From contig WBMZ01008692.1 in NCBI GenBank assembly GCA_013400975.1, forward strand, positions 118,289 through 182,288: a stretch of DNA of 64,000 bases, given 5' to 3'. Numbering within the stretch: the first letter of the stretch is position 1; every line of letters begins with the position of its first letter. The notes beneath the pieces were generated by a model, which was not told where the DNA came from, searched no databases, and was given only the letters and a program-made list of their open reading frames with translations. Positions 52,931-63,848 of the stretch are shown here, piece by piece. A program made the translations under genes and the position numbers. The DNA comes from Atrichornis clamosus (taxonomy: Eukaryota > Chordata > Aves > Passeriformes > Menuridae).

Positions 52931-55900
52931 ATTTAAATAAGAAGGCAAAATAAAAATTCTGGCAAAAAGCTTGTCCAGCGTTGAATTAAGCTGAATAATT
53001 CAAATCAATAAATGCCATCTCAAATAAGGGAGGCTACACCATAAACCCCAAATGCTTCCACAAGAAACAGCAAGAAGAAATTTGAAACGTCTGCCTTCTT
53101 GCCAAGAAAGAGCGAGAACTGAGATTAAGTCCAACACAGTAGCCTTGATGCATCCTAATCCATGGAAAACACTGAACTTCTGTACAGGGCCAGCATCTGA
53201 GAAAGCTTGTGCAGTTGTGCCAAATGACACAGCAAACCCACAGAACTGTGCCTCTAGCGCATGGCTTGCTAGTGTGGCTCAACTTCAATAGCCATCAAAT
53301 AATTCCCAAGCCGATTTTGGAATCCACTCATTCACACAGTGATTTGTCAATGCGGAAGCGGCCTCAATTAAGCAAATTGACTTATGGAAGTGAGCAGTTT
53401 ATCTAGCTCCATGGAATACTTGAACACTTTCAGCCTTTGCTCTCAAGTTCTCTGAAGTTGGTAGGTTTGAATCCCAAAAAGCTCTTCAGTAACCCTAAGC
53501 AGCTCCCTTGAGCTACAATTCTTTTATTAGTGTTATCATATTATAGAAAGAGAATTAACAAAAACCAAAACCCTACCTAGACTAGCATCACAGCACTGTG
53601 ACCAAAGGGCTCAAGCAGCCATGTGGTTTTGGTATCACCTCTTGATAACAGAAACACAAAGTTGGGGTCAAAGCACCCCTCTTTGGGCCAAAGCTGGAGA
53701 ATGCAGGTTCCTGCAGAACGCAAGTGAGCTCATTGCACTGAGCACCTCGGATGAGACCACCTACAGGATCACCCAAACAGTCATCAGTGCCCTTCACAAA
53801 CAAGCACCCCTAGACAAGGCATCCCTTCAGCTGAAGCTCCTGCCCCTCAGCCAGCAGCTGCACTGACTTCAGACATAAGGACCTGCATTATAACTAGCCA
53901 TAGGCAGCAGGAAACAAAGTGTGCATCTCATGCAGAGCCTGAAAGGCCCATTGTCGTTAACCGCTCTCAGCCCTGTACGCTGGACAGGACAAAAACAAAC
54001 CCCGCAGTTTTCTTTTGCTGGTAAGCCCTAAAAGTGCTGCCCACTATTTCTCATCAAGGGCCTATACATCCAACACACTCTCTATCACAAACCACAGCAT
54101 TTGGCACAGGCAATCGGAGGTTAATTCCCACAAAAACCAAATTTTACAGACAACGCCTGCAGGACAGAATGAACACCACCACGTTTTAGTCACACAGACA
54201 TGTTTCTCCTTGGGCTGAACCTTGTTGCCCAGTGGGACGCCACAAAAACCAGCGGCTGATCACCAAGGACCCAAGCACAGGGAAAACCATTTACCCAGCA
54301 CCAGCCAACATTTCTGCGCAGAGCACGGTCAGTGCTCCAACATGATTCATGGTTTACTTTAGCTCGTGTTGAGGGTGGATGCTCTCCCAGCAGAGCACAG
54401 CAAGGAGTCATCCTCCCAGAGAGCCTAGGAAAAAAAAAAAGGGGCTGGGACTGGGGGGGAAGATGATGTTTTGATTTCTGGCTTTGTTTTAAACATCAAA
54501 ATCTATTTTAATTGGCAATAAAATTAATTTTCCCAGTCTGTTTTATCCCTGACAGTAATTGCTAGTCTTTATCTCAAACCACAAGCTTTTTCACCTCATT
54601 TTCTGCCCCCACCCTGCCGAGGAGGGAGTGAGAGAGAAGCTGGGTGGGCATCTGCTTGCAGACCAAGGTTAACCCACCACAACACCTCACCAAACAAGGT
54701 GGATACTCCTTAACAAGAGAAGAGTTAAAGCTTGAAGAGCAATTTGGAGAAAACAGCTTTACTAAAAAATTACAATTACAATTACAGCTCTTCCTGCAGC
54801 TCAGGGAGATGATGAGAAGCAAGCTGTAGAACTGAAAAACTGGAAATCTAAACTCAAGTTTTTCCTGTTTAAAAATAAAGTCCTAGTTACATATTGTTAT
54901 TTTTCTGTTGTTTCCAAATTACAGGGAAAGAAAGGATCCATCCCTACTTTGGCACCTCAATACCTCATGCAGCACTCAGACCATGTCAGGATGAAAAGCA
55001 AGCATGTTTCTGGCAGATGAAACTCATTAGCAGGGCACAAGAAGCAGCAGGACACCACTGGGGGCATTCCTCCTTCATATTTTTCAAAATCATTTTCTTT
55101 CAGTCAGTATTTTAGCTTTAGCTTTTGGAAAACTTAAAATGCTTCCCCTCTTCTCTCTTGGCATTTCTCAGTGTAGACATGCACGTGGTATTTTTCAGAG
55201 GTGCAGGGGACTTGCCCTGCTACTGTCCCAAGAAAGGCACATGCCAGTCCTCCTGCAGCCCTTCAGAGATTTCTTTCAAGTGAAAATGTGAGGTTTGGTC
55301 CATATTCCAGCACCAAATCTCTCCCAAGCACCTCTCTGGTTTGCTGCTAATGATGTGCCAAACTGTGTTTGAATGAAGCTGAGAAGTGGAAAGAGGTAGC
55401 AACTATTTCACATCCTCCTTTTCAGAAATAAAAAACAAGAACCCCAAACAATCTTTCTGCAGCCCTTCCTGGTAAAGTTCTACCAGAGAAAACAAATACC
55501 ATTCATTGCTTAACATGACAGGCTGCAAAACTATGACGTTTTCTCACTCTCGGTTATTCCCCTGGAGAATTAAGGGGATGAAATAAATCTGAAACTACAG
55601 AAAACTCAGAACTCTGTCCTGCCATGGCAAACAGACCCACCACTGCTGTCCTCTGGCCATCCTGTGTTTCAGTGTAGGTGTTCCCTGCCAGCTGAGAGCA
55701 TCAAGAGCTCCCTCTAAAACACACTCCAAGCAGAGTCCAGGAGAAATACTTATTTTTCACCTTAAATAAATTCATAAAGTAATTCCTCTGTTTTAGGAAT
55801 GCACAGGGCACCACTACCTGTCACCTCAACTGTACATCAATTCCACCCTGCTTCATGCAGTTCTTCAGATATTAAAATGTTATGTATCACCCTAAAATAC

Positions 55901-57410
55901 ACATACGCAACAGACACTTCAAGGCTGTTTCTTCTGTATTGACCCAAACCCAACGCTGATTTCAATTCAGCCAAAAATCTGTTAGTGGGGGACAAAAAAA
56001 AAAAAAAAAAAGTACCTCAATTATACCACTATTCATCTTTGAAAATGAAAAGTGAAACATTTCTGAAAGGTTTCTGTATTCTTCCACACCCACACCTCTT
56101 CTCAACAGTCGAGCTTTCTTCCAGTTTCTTTATGGCAGAGTTTGTACTTGCCTTTTTAAAAAAAAAAAAAAAAAGAACCCCAATTAAAACACTATTAATC
56201 TTAAAAAAAAAAAAATAAAGAAAATGTGGGATTCAGATGCAAACATCAAAGCACCAAAAAAACAAATCTGCCATAATTGCTTCAGAAACTGGGTGAGTCA
56301 CTAAGACCTCAATACAACTGAATTATCCAGGTTCCGTCAAAAACTTCACTGTCATTTCACGCATCACCATAAAACTAAATCTTAAGTCTTATTTCTCTTT
56401 CAGTAAACCAAGGCATTATGAATTATACAGGTGAACAGCATGGTAAGTGTTTTAAAAGGACACTTAAATATTAAAAATAAGACAATTCCAGCAATCCTTG
56501 CCCAGGAAACAAATGTAGCACGGAATATCAACTTCTGTGCTCCCACACCAGACCTCACAGTCACTTACCTAAAAGTCTCTGGGCCTGCAAACGTGCAGAA
56601 ATCAACCAAGTGATAGCTGCAGATACCAAGAAGATGTTAAAAAAATGCAGGGAAATCTGCTGGCTGCTCATTGAGGAGAAAGACTACTATGAAGGGAGAG
56701 GCAACAGAAAGGAAAAACAAAAACCAAAGCAAATTCCTTTTCTGCTTGAAAATAACAATGATGATAAATATTCAAGCAAACCAGAAATAAATATTTTGCT
56801 TTTATGCTGCAAACAGTCATCTAAAATTACTGTGTTCAGGCACGGCTGCAATAGAAGCTCAGTAAAAATCTTCAACTTCAATACAACGGGCACTGTGCAA
56901 CAGCAGGAGGGGGCTGCCTGCCTCACTTCAGCAAGGAATATTCAGGTGGCAAAATGCTGCAGCACATCACATCCAGAATAAAGCTGGGGAAAAAAAAAAG
57001 TTGCTAACTGGAGAGCTTAGGGAATCTGCTTTTAGTTCTTAGGTATTTCCTAGATTTGCTAAGTGAGGAGGGGCAGATTCAGACCTGTGCCCTAAGTCTT
57101 CACCTCCATATGATTACAACTGCATCCCCACGTAACATCAGGGAAAAAGGAGCATTCCTTTTCTCCATCCTCTCAAACAGAAACATCTTGGATGCAGGGA
57201 CCATCTCTCTAAACACTACAGAATGGTTCCCACAGAGCAGGGCAGAGCCCTCCCAGCGTGGATGGGGAGGAGTGACTCCAGGAGCTCCCTGAACAGCCTG
57301 CGCTCGCTATTGATCGCATTGACAGCATGTGGAGCAGGGCAGTGTGAAATCTCTACTCAGTGGAGCAGGCACTGCTATTTGCTTTGCACTGCCTATCTAC
57401 AAAGAGACAG
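52931..57410. other. Intron 1, unique sequence with poly-A tracts
   Basis: Poly-A runs lie at 54429-54440, 55994-56011, 56158-56174 and 56201-56213, and an (AATTAC)3 run at 54769-54786. On the minus strand TTTTAG|GTAAGT occurs at 56568/56569, listed separately. No gene was recognised; the poly-A tracts do not sit at the end of any element I can identify. Confidence 0.5.
56561..56574 (-). promoter_or_regulatory. Recursive-splice-like motif YAG|GTAAGT in intron 1
   Basis: The minus strand (sense to SLCO3A1) reads CTTTTAG|GTAAGTGA, joining an acceptor-like and a perfect donor sequence. It lies about 7.3 kb downstream of exon 1. The preceding pyrimidine tract is weak and interrupted by AG dinucleotides, so function is doubtful. 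Confidence 0.25.
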
Positions 57411-57505
57411 AGTGTCTAGTGGTTGTTCCAAGGTGACCTGGAGACGGGACTCTTGGGGTTCTAGTCCTGGTTTTGCTGCAGAGCTATAATGAAACCTTGT
57501 AAATG
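57411..57505 (+). mobile_element. MIR-like SINE, 5' tRNA-related part
   Basis: GTGTCTAGTGGTTGTTCCAAG, ACGGGACTC, GGGGTTCTAGTCCTGGTTTTGC, then AGAGCTATAATGAAACCTTG, follow the amniote MIR order: a GTCTAGTGGTTAGAG box A region, the GGTTCTAGTCCTGGCTCTGC box B region, and a GACCTTGGGCAA-like segment. It is diverged and promoter-dead by appearance. Confidence 0.7.
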
Positions 57506-59261
57506 GAAACCAGCGGCCCATTTTTCTACGCAATAGGAAAAATTAAATCGTCCAAACTTCACTGGAGCACTTAAAGGAGTTACTACACAAAGTACTATCA
57601 CGTTTATTTGAACTTCCTTGGATGATGCTTAAAATATATCACTTGCAGTTTCATCTGGCGTTGATCAGAAGACAAAGCTACACTAATTCATCCAAGCTGC
57701 AACCTCACCCACTAAGTAGTATGCCATTGTTTGATCTTCCTGTGAAGGAATAGCTGGAGACCAAGGAGTCTATAAGTAAGGATTATTATACACAGAGGAC
57801 AAATTCTTCTTGATGAATTGCAGAATAACTCTTTTGAAGCAATAAATTTACACTGCTGTAGCAGGACAGAAACTGGCTTTTGGTCCTTTACAATATCCTG
57901 AAAGTAAGCGAACAGAAAGCCCGTGCAACGTGAGAGAAATCCCCTTCTGGGAAAGAGGGAATATCTGCTCTCCCCTGCAGAGGAGGGGAAGGATCATGGT
58001 TCCACTGAGTCCTCTCTGGGACAGGGGCTACATGACCACTAAAGGAGTCACACTGCATGAAGTTCCCATGCAAGACTGGCACAGCCCCTTCAAACCAAAT
58101 CATTCTCTGCTCTAATTCGAGATCCCTTTAAAGCTCAGCTGCAGGAATACTGCAGGCCGTTAAACCACAGAAAGCCTGTCACACAGGCACTCTGCAAGTG
58201 CAGGCTGGCCAGAAGAAACGAGACACTGGTTTTACAGCGGACTGTAACATTTCTAACGCGTTGCTCTTTCATTCAGGGCTTACAAACATCACTAGGCCCT
58301 AACAGAGAAACTGAAAAACTGCCAAACTTTCTGCTGAAAATAATAAAAATACTAAAATCAATTAGTCCACATTTAGACATCAAGTGCATTTTGCCTTTAA
58401 ATGCCTTTAACCAAGATGACATCAAAGTGTAAGTTGCAAATTGCACACAGTACATAATGTAAGAGATAAACATGTCATCTCTACACCATTTCATCTATTA
58501 GTAGCAGATAAAATAACCCCTTTCTGCTAATCAAAGTATAAATGCCAGTCACAAGTTTTCTTGGTACTCAAAAATTCAACCTACACCTGGATTGGAATTC
58601 ATTTCTGTAACTCAATACATTAAGTTTTTATGTGAATGTGTCCATGCCACACTCCTGACTCATGCCCCACAGGAGTCTGGAGGCATCAGAACCCAGAGCT
58701 GGATCTGGTTTCTTCTCCACCCTGCAGTCAGAGACCCAAAAAACATCAAAAGGCTTCTCAGAGAAATATGAATGTAGTCAAAAGAGCTAGTTTAGAATAA
58801 CTTTCTGTGCAACTCAGCTGCAGAACAGACAATATTCTCTAATGGGAAAGGCATACTAGAAACAACTTTCCAGAAATAACATTGCCAGCAAAGATATATT
58901 AAGGGAAAATGAACGGTAAGCAATAACCAGCCAGTGCTTGGCAATATTCATCCCGACTAAAATGTTTACTTTTCACTCCATGGGTTTTCCCCCCTCCCCA
59001 AACTACCCCGGTGACAAATAAATTATGAACACTACAGGTAATTTATTACTCAGCGCTGCTGAGGATGGAGAGAAAAAAAAAAAAAGCAGTATTTTAAAGC
59101 TGATTCTTATTCTAGGAAAACAAATACTTTATTAAAAACAATAATAAATGAAATAGGAAAAACTGCTCTTGCAGTTAAGTCTGCCCATGCCTAAGTCATT
59201 TAGGTTCTGCCACTGTCAACAAAGCAAAAACTTTATCAAAAGCTTCAGCAACAAAATCAAG
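57506..59261. other. Intron 1, unique sequence; possible regulatory block
   Basis: The part 58260-58500 is AT-rich and motif-dense (AAATCAATTAGTCC, TTTAAATGCCTTTAA, TGACATCAAAG) without repeats; it could be a conserved element. Poly-A at 59074-59085. No gene was recognised. Confidence 0.45.
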
Positions 59262-59296
59262 CTCTTAATCTCTGCCTCAGTTTCCCCACCTGTGAC
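59262..59296 (+). mobile_element. Possible MIR core remnant
   Basis: CTCTTAATCTCTGCCTCAGT followed by TTCCCCACCTGTGA corresponds to the MIR core CTTAACCTCTCTGTGCCTCAGTTTCCCCATCTGTAAA. Only about 35 bases are convincing. Confidence 0.4.
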
Positions 59297-60780
59297 CCTT
59301 CTCCCACCCAGTCCACTCAGACTGCGAACACTATTGTGCAGCACCAAGCACAACAGACAGCTCTGAAACACTGCAGTATTCCTAAAAACCGTCTTTAATG
59401 ACATCCTTCATGGAGAGCTTGCCAGATTTCAAGGAGGGTTTGACCGGGTCTGTGCCACAGGAACACACTGTTGTATTTGTCACATTTAACATGGGCGGGG
59501 AAGGCGCTGTGCACCAAAACAACTTAAATCCAAGAGCCAAATTCTGCTGTTAACGCCTGTTCCCTGGTGTTCATCACACAGGGCGCCTATTTCTGTTTGT
59601 TCCACCAGGACCCCTTTAGTGATTAACTTCTGTATTTATCTTTGATACTTATCTTTTACCTCAAGACGGAATTTCAAGATTTTCATTAATGTCCCAAACC
59701 CCAGCAGCAATAAAAGTGCACAGAAGGAGCCTGTCTCAGAGACCACATACGCACACACACACTCTCACCTGGAGTCACACAGCACTAATTTTACTGCAGA
59801 CACTTAGTTAAGAGGGCTTTTGCAGGCTGCAGTCAAACACTGCTGCATGGGCAAAGCTCTCCCTGGGAAGTTCACCATGGCTCAAAAGTTTTCATTCAGC
59901 AAAACAAGACACAATTTGGCATTCATTCCCACGCAAACACCAATGCACCCTCCTTGGGAAGGACCAATTATTTTCCTTTCCATCCCATGCTCAGGCCAGT
60001 CATCCTCTATCACTTGATAAAACACATGAATAGCTGCATTCAAAGCTGTAGCAAACAGAGACAGCTCAGTAAAGCTCTGTAAAAACAGCTCCCCAGAGCA
60101 CACCACGGAACTGGTTCCCAATGCGCTTGCCATATGCATGCCCTTTATCCAAAGAAGCCCATGACTTTGGCAGATGTTGGATGCTTGCAACTAGGTCAGT
60201 TTGAACCAGGGCGAGTCGAGGCTAAAGGCTAGGGAGAGAAATTAAACTGCGCTCCTGCTCCACAAACTGTGGCTGTCAAACCGAGAGCTCTTTGCCTTCT
60301 GCTCAAGCAGTGATTTCACCACTGGCTAGGCAAAAGATTTGACTGGCAGGGTGATGAAATGCCTCAGCGATAAACCGTCAGGAGCACTTGGAACATCATT
60401 ACCAGGAAAGACATTCCAAAATATAGTGCACGTAGGAATTCGTGGGGAGGGAGGTGGACAGGGAGGAAAGTGTTGCCAAGGTATGTGAATCAGCCTTATC
60501 GCAATCCTCATCGCTGCACGGCCGGCATGACTGATCACACTGCTGCATCCACGCGAAAGGCACAAGGCTCCAGCTGGAGAACAGAGGTTCCAGCCTTTCC
60601 CTCCTCGTGCCATCTGCACCAGTCACCCGCAGCTCTTTAATCCGCTGCCCAGTGCTGCAGGAGAGCAACCGTGGCTGGAAATCAGCTGGGCTTTTGAAAG
60701 TTGCTGCGAAAATCCTGAGTAACTTCTGCAGCAGGATTGCCTGCAGACTACAAGCAGCATTTTCCCCACTGCCACTGCAG
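59297..60780. other. Intron 1, unique sequence with no gene recognised
   Basis: There is a short CA-rich stretch near 59750-59762. Open frames up to about 100 codons are unrecognised. The part 60530-60660 is slightly GC-enriched. Confidence 0.5.
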
Positions 60781-60960
60781 TTGCTGGGAAATTCAAGTTT
60801 CCCAAAGCACGCAGGAGTAATTAGATGGAGCCAAATAAATGCATACACAAAACCTTACACGAATATGCAAATAATAGGGTGTATTCAGCAGCCCCAGAAA
60901 TTAAGGCAGCAGCGCAGGCTTGTATTTGCATAAACTATGCAGGATATGGCACCAAGTAAT
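60781..60960. promoter_or_regulatory. Candidate enhancer with two perfect octamer (POU) motifs
   Basis: ATGCAAAT at 60865-60872 and its reverse ATTTGCAT at 60924-60931 sit 59 bases apart in opposite orientation, with GAGTAATTAGATGG upstream (near 60814). Octamers are bound by POU/OCT factors. Two exact copies within 70 bases is unusual by chance, but no conservation or activity data are available. Confidence 0.35.
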
Positions 60961-63532
60961 TTTGGAACATGTGCATTTTGCAAACAGCGAGCATAACAAT
61001 AGACAAATATTTTGGAACGTGACATTGATCAAATACTCCCTAAAACTTCCCAGGAAAACCTCAGAGACACTGTACTATTTAACCATAAACATCCACTGCT
61101 GGCATCCTGGGGTATTTTCACTGCTGAGTTCTGTGGGAAAAGAATTGGACTTTATATAGATTTTTATCAGCATTTATTATTTATAAAACCCTGTTGGCAA
61201 GCACAATGTTTTATGAACAAATTAAAGTGAACGATCCTTGCTCAAAAACCACATAATGAATGAATGTATACTTTGTACATGCATTAAAGTGGGTGCTGCT
61301 AGTCTATTGTACAGCACATGGAAAAAAGGTTTTTTACATCTCTGAAAAGAAGTAACAATATCCATTTCTAAATGTACTGACATGAAAGCCAAGCCCAATG
61401 CAAAACGAGCTCTTCAATCACTCCTGAGAAGCCAAGCCCCTGACTTGTTTTCTTAACAAGCTGAATTTTTGCACTCATGGTCTCCCTGTGCAGAACAAGA
61501 CAGAAAAAATCTGAGGAAACCAACTTGTCACTGTATAAGGCAAAAAAAGGTCTCTCTTCCCGAGTTACAAATAACTAGGGAAAGTCACACATGTGGCCAA
61601 GGAAAGCAGAAGTATGAATACAGAACTCCCTCAGTGCTGACAGGCTAAAATTAGTAGTTTATTCAACTGCCCAGAACTACACACTGTGCCTGCCCTACGC
61701 AGCATCTCCCTATTTGTCTGTCTTTCTGTTTGCTCTTTGCTTTGTCTCGCCTGCTAACTCGTCCCTCGGGGAGCAGCCCAGCAGCCCCACCAACCCCAGG
61801 AGCCTGAGCAAATGAATATCCACTTGCAGTTCCACCTGGGCAACTCTGCAGTGCCTCCACTGATTCCACCCCACGACAGCACCTGAGAACAGCACTTGGC
61901 CCCACGAGACACTCAGTCTGCAAAAACCATTAGGTCCTCCACGCTGTCCACTGAGCATCTTTCCTGCTCTCACTGCCCTGCAGCACCTGTAAGCACAGTG
62001 CTGGGCAGATTCTCTTTAAGCACAGAATTACTACCCTGCAATGACAATTCCACATTTGCATCTGTTCATTGTATGAAGAGCTGCACGATATTTGCAATGA
62101 CGGCAGATAAATTATACAGGGAACAGAGGAACACTTGCCCAGTGCAGCTGGGCCACTGCTTATGCATGCTGGGGATTGTTTAGAGTTTAGTTTGCTTTTT
62201 TCCTTCCCCCCCACTGCCCAGTTGTCTGTTGCTGTCTGTGGATCTGGCTGGCCATGGGGCTTACTGTCATGCTGCTCAGGATACAGACCTGGGGAACGGA
62301 GGAGAGCAGAGACAGCAGCACCTCAGCTGAGTTCACACCTCGGAGGAGGGAGGACTCTGGGAATCACAGCAACGATTTCCAGCCGGTGGAGCTGGGGTGT
62401 GCAAAACATTCCAAAGGAGCAAGAATGCTACTCTGGTACAAAGCATGCCCCAAGAGTCGGGGAAAACAGGAAAAGAAATGCTGAACTGACGTGGAGTGAG
62501 CAACGCAAAGGAGTTTGAGGTAAATGCCACACTAGGGAATACTGCTGCTGATCCTACGCTCAAACACTAGCGAAGTGTGCCGATATACAGTCCCCTAGCA
62601 GATCCATACATTTCCAGCACACTGGTGCACACTGGGTGACATCACCCGTGGGCTCTTCCTTGGCTATTACCCTGAGGAAGGATTATCCCACACTCATTCA
62701 CACTGACAGCTCATTTTGCAAGTAGCTCATCGGAAACAATATATTTACTTAGTAAGGTGTTACTCACATAAAACAGGCATGTTCCTGTTAGACTCCTACA
62801 AATTAAGTTATATCCACATATACTCACCTATGGTATAGAACTGCTGAATTTATCTCATCAGATGTGATGCAGTTTCCTTTGGAATTACAAATATGTTTCC
62901 AACAAAACTTACACTTTATTATATGGAGATGAATTATAATTTCTATTTCACATTAATGAGGAATATTAACCATAGTTAGTTTAGTCACATACCTTGAAAA
63001 ATTATAGATCACGTTCAGTACAAATTTGCATAAGTAGTTTGAGCATGTGAGAGGGGCAATGCTAAATACTGAATACAAGTATCGAATGCAGAGATCTTAC
63101 ACTTACTGTAGAATATATTATGTGTATGGCCTCAAAAAGCCTCAGAGATTATGAATACATTTCTTTTCCATGGAAACTATAATTCTCAAATCCAGCAAGC
63201 TATTTTGAGAAATTGAAATCAACTATACACTTACATCTGCTGGAAGCAGAACATTTCCACAGGCTGTACATTTCAAGGCACAAGCACAGCCGTATGGACA
63301 TCTTCCCAACTCCTCTACTACACTTCTGCCTCTGACACCACATCTCACTATGCAGATTTAGTGCTAAAGTCTTATCTGGACCGTTCTGTACCCAACACCG
63401 GGACTTACGGGGCTGCTGCGCTTTGCACCGCTGCATCACTTTAGAGAATGAGGAAAACCGGTAACGCGGGAGGCATGAACTAAATGCCCCACTAGGTTTT
63501 CTTGGTATTTATTCAGTGTGAAGTGGCAAGGC
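60961..63532. other. Proximal intron 1, AT-rich, no gene recognised
   Basis: No coding segment or repeat family was recognised. The part 61640-62400 is richer in G+C with overlapping chance frames of up to 127 codons; 62700-63240 is AT-rich. On the minus strand an acceptor-donor juxtaposition CATAG|GTGAGT lies at 62827/62828, about 1 kb from exon 1. Confidence 0.5.
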
Positions 63533-63675
63533 TGGCGCTGGAGCCGAGTGCCCGGCCAGCCGGGGAGCCCGCAGCGGTGCCAGCCCGCCCGCGGTACGGC
63601 CGCGCTCCGGGCGCTCGGGACTCCCGCGGACCGGCCGCACAAGTTGGGAGGCAGCGGGTGGGTGACCCCTCGGCT

Positions 63676-63687
63676 CTGCTGAGTCAT
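63676..63687 (-). promoter_or_regulatory. AP-1/MARE-like motif matching the antioxidant response element core
   Basis: The plus strand reads TGCTGAGTCAT; the minus strand reads ATGACTCAGCA. This contains the AP-1 core TGACTCA and fits the antioxidant response element core RTGACNNNGC bound by NRF2-small MAF dimers. It lies about 160 bases into intron 1, inside the CpG island. Motifs of this length arise by chance, so function is inferred from position only. Confidence 0.3.
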
Positions 63688-63848
63688 TTCAGCCACCGAA
63701 CGCCGGGTTGCTGTGACCCACCCCCGGGATGGGGGGCTGCCCGCAGAGCCGCCCCTGCGCCGGGGAAACTTCCCCTGCGCTCCGCCACGCACCCCCGCCC
63801 GCGGCTGAGCCCCGCCGGCGCGGGGGGCTGCGGGCCGGCCGCACTCAC

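Larger units (their letters stand above)
41144..63848 (-). other. SLCO3A1: SLCO3A1 intron 1 (complete, about 22.7 kb)
   Basis: It is bounded by donor CTG|GTGAGT at 63848 and acceptor TTGTAG| at 41144, both GT-AG. No further SLCO3A1 coding exon lies inside, because the protein sequence runs directly from exon 1 to exon 2. It holds CR1 and MIR-like repeats, a GC-rich pocket at 43000-43240, poly-A tracts and candidate regulatory blocks, listed separately. No other gene was recognised on either strand. Confidence 0.9.

Noticed and set aside
53621..53866. 81-codon frame with a protein-like texture
   Set aside because: No known family and no splice signals were found; left as chance.
55985..56218. 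77-codon frame with lysine runs
   Set aside because: The lysines come from three poly-A tracts; it is a low-complexity artefact.
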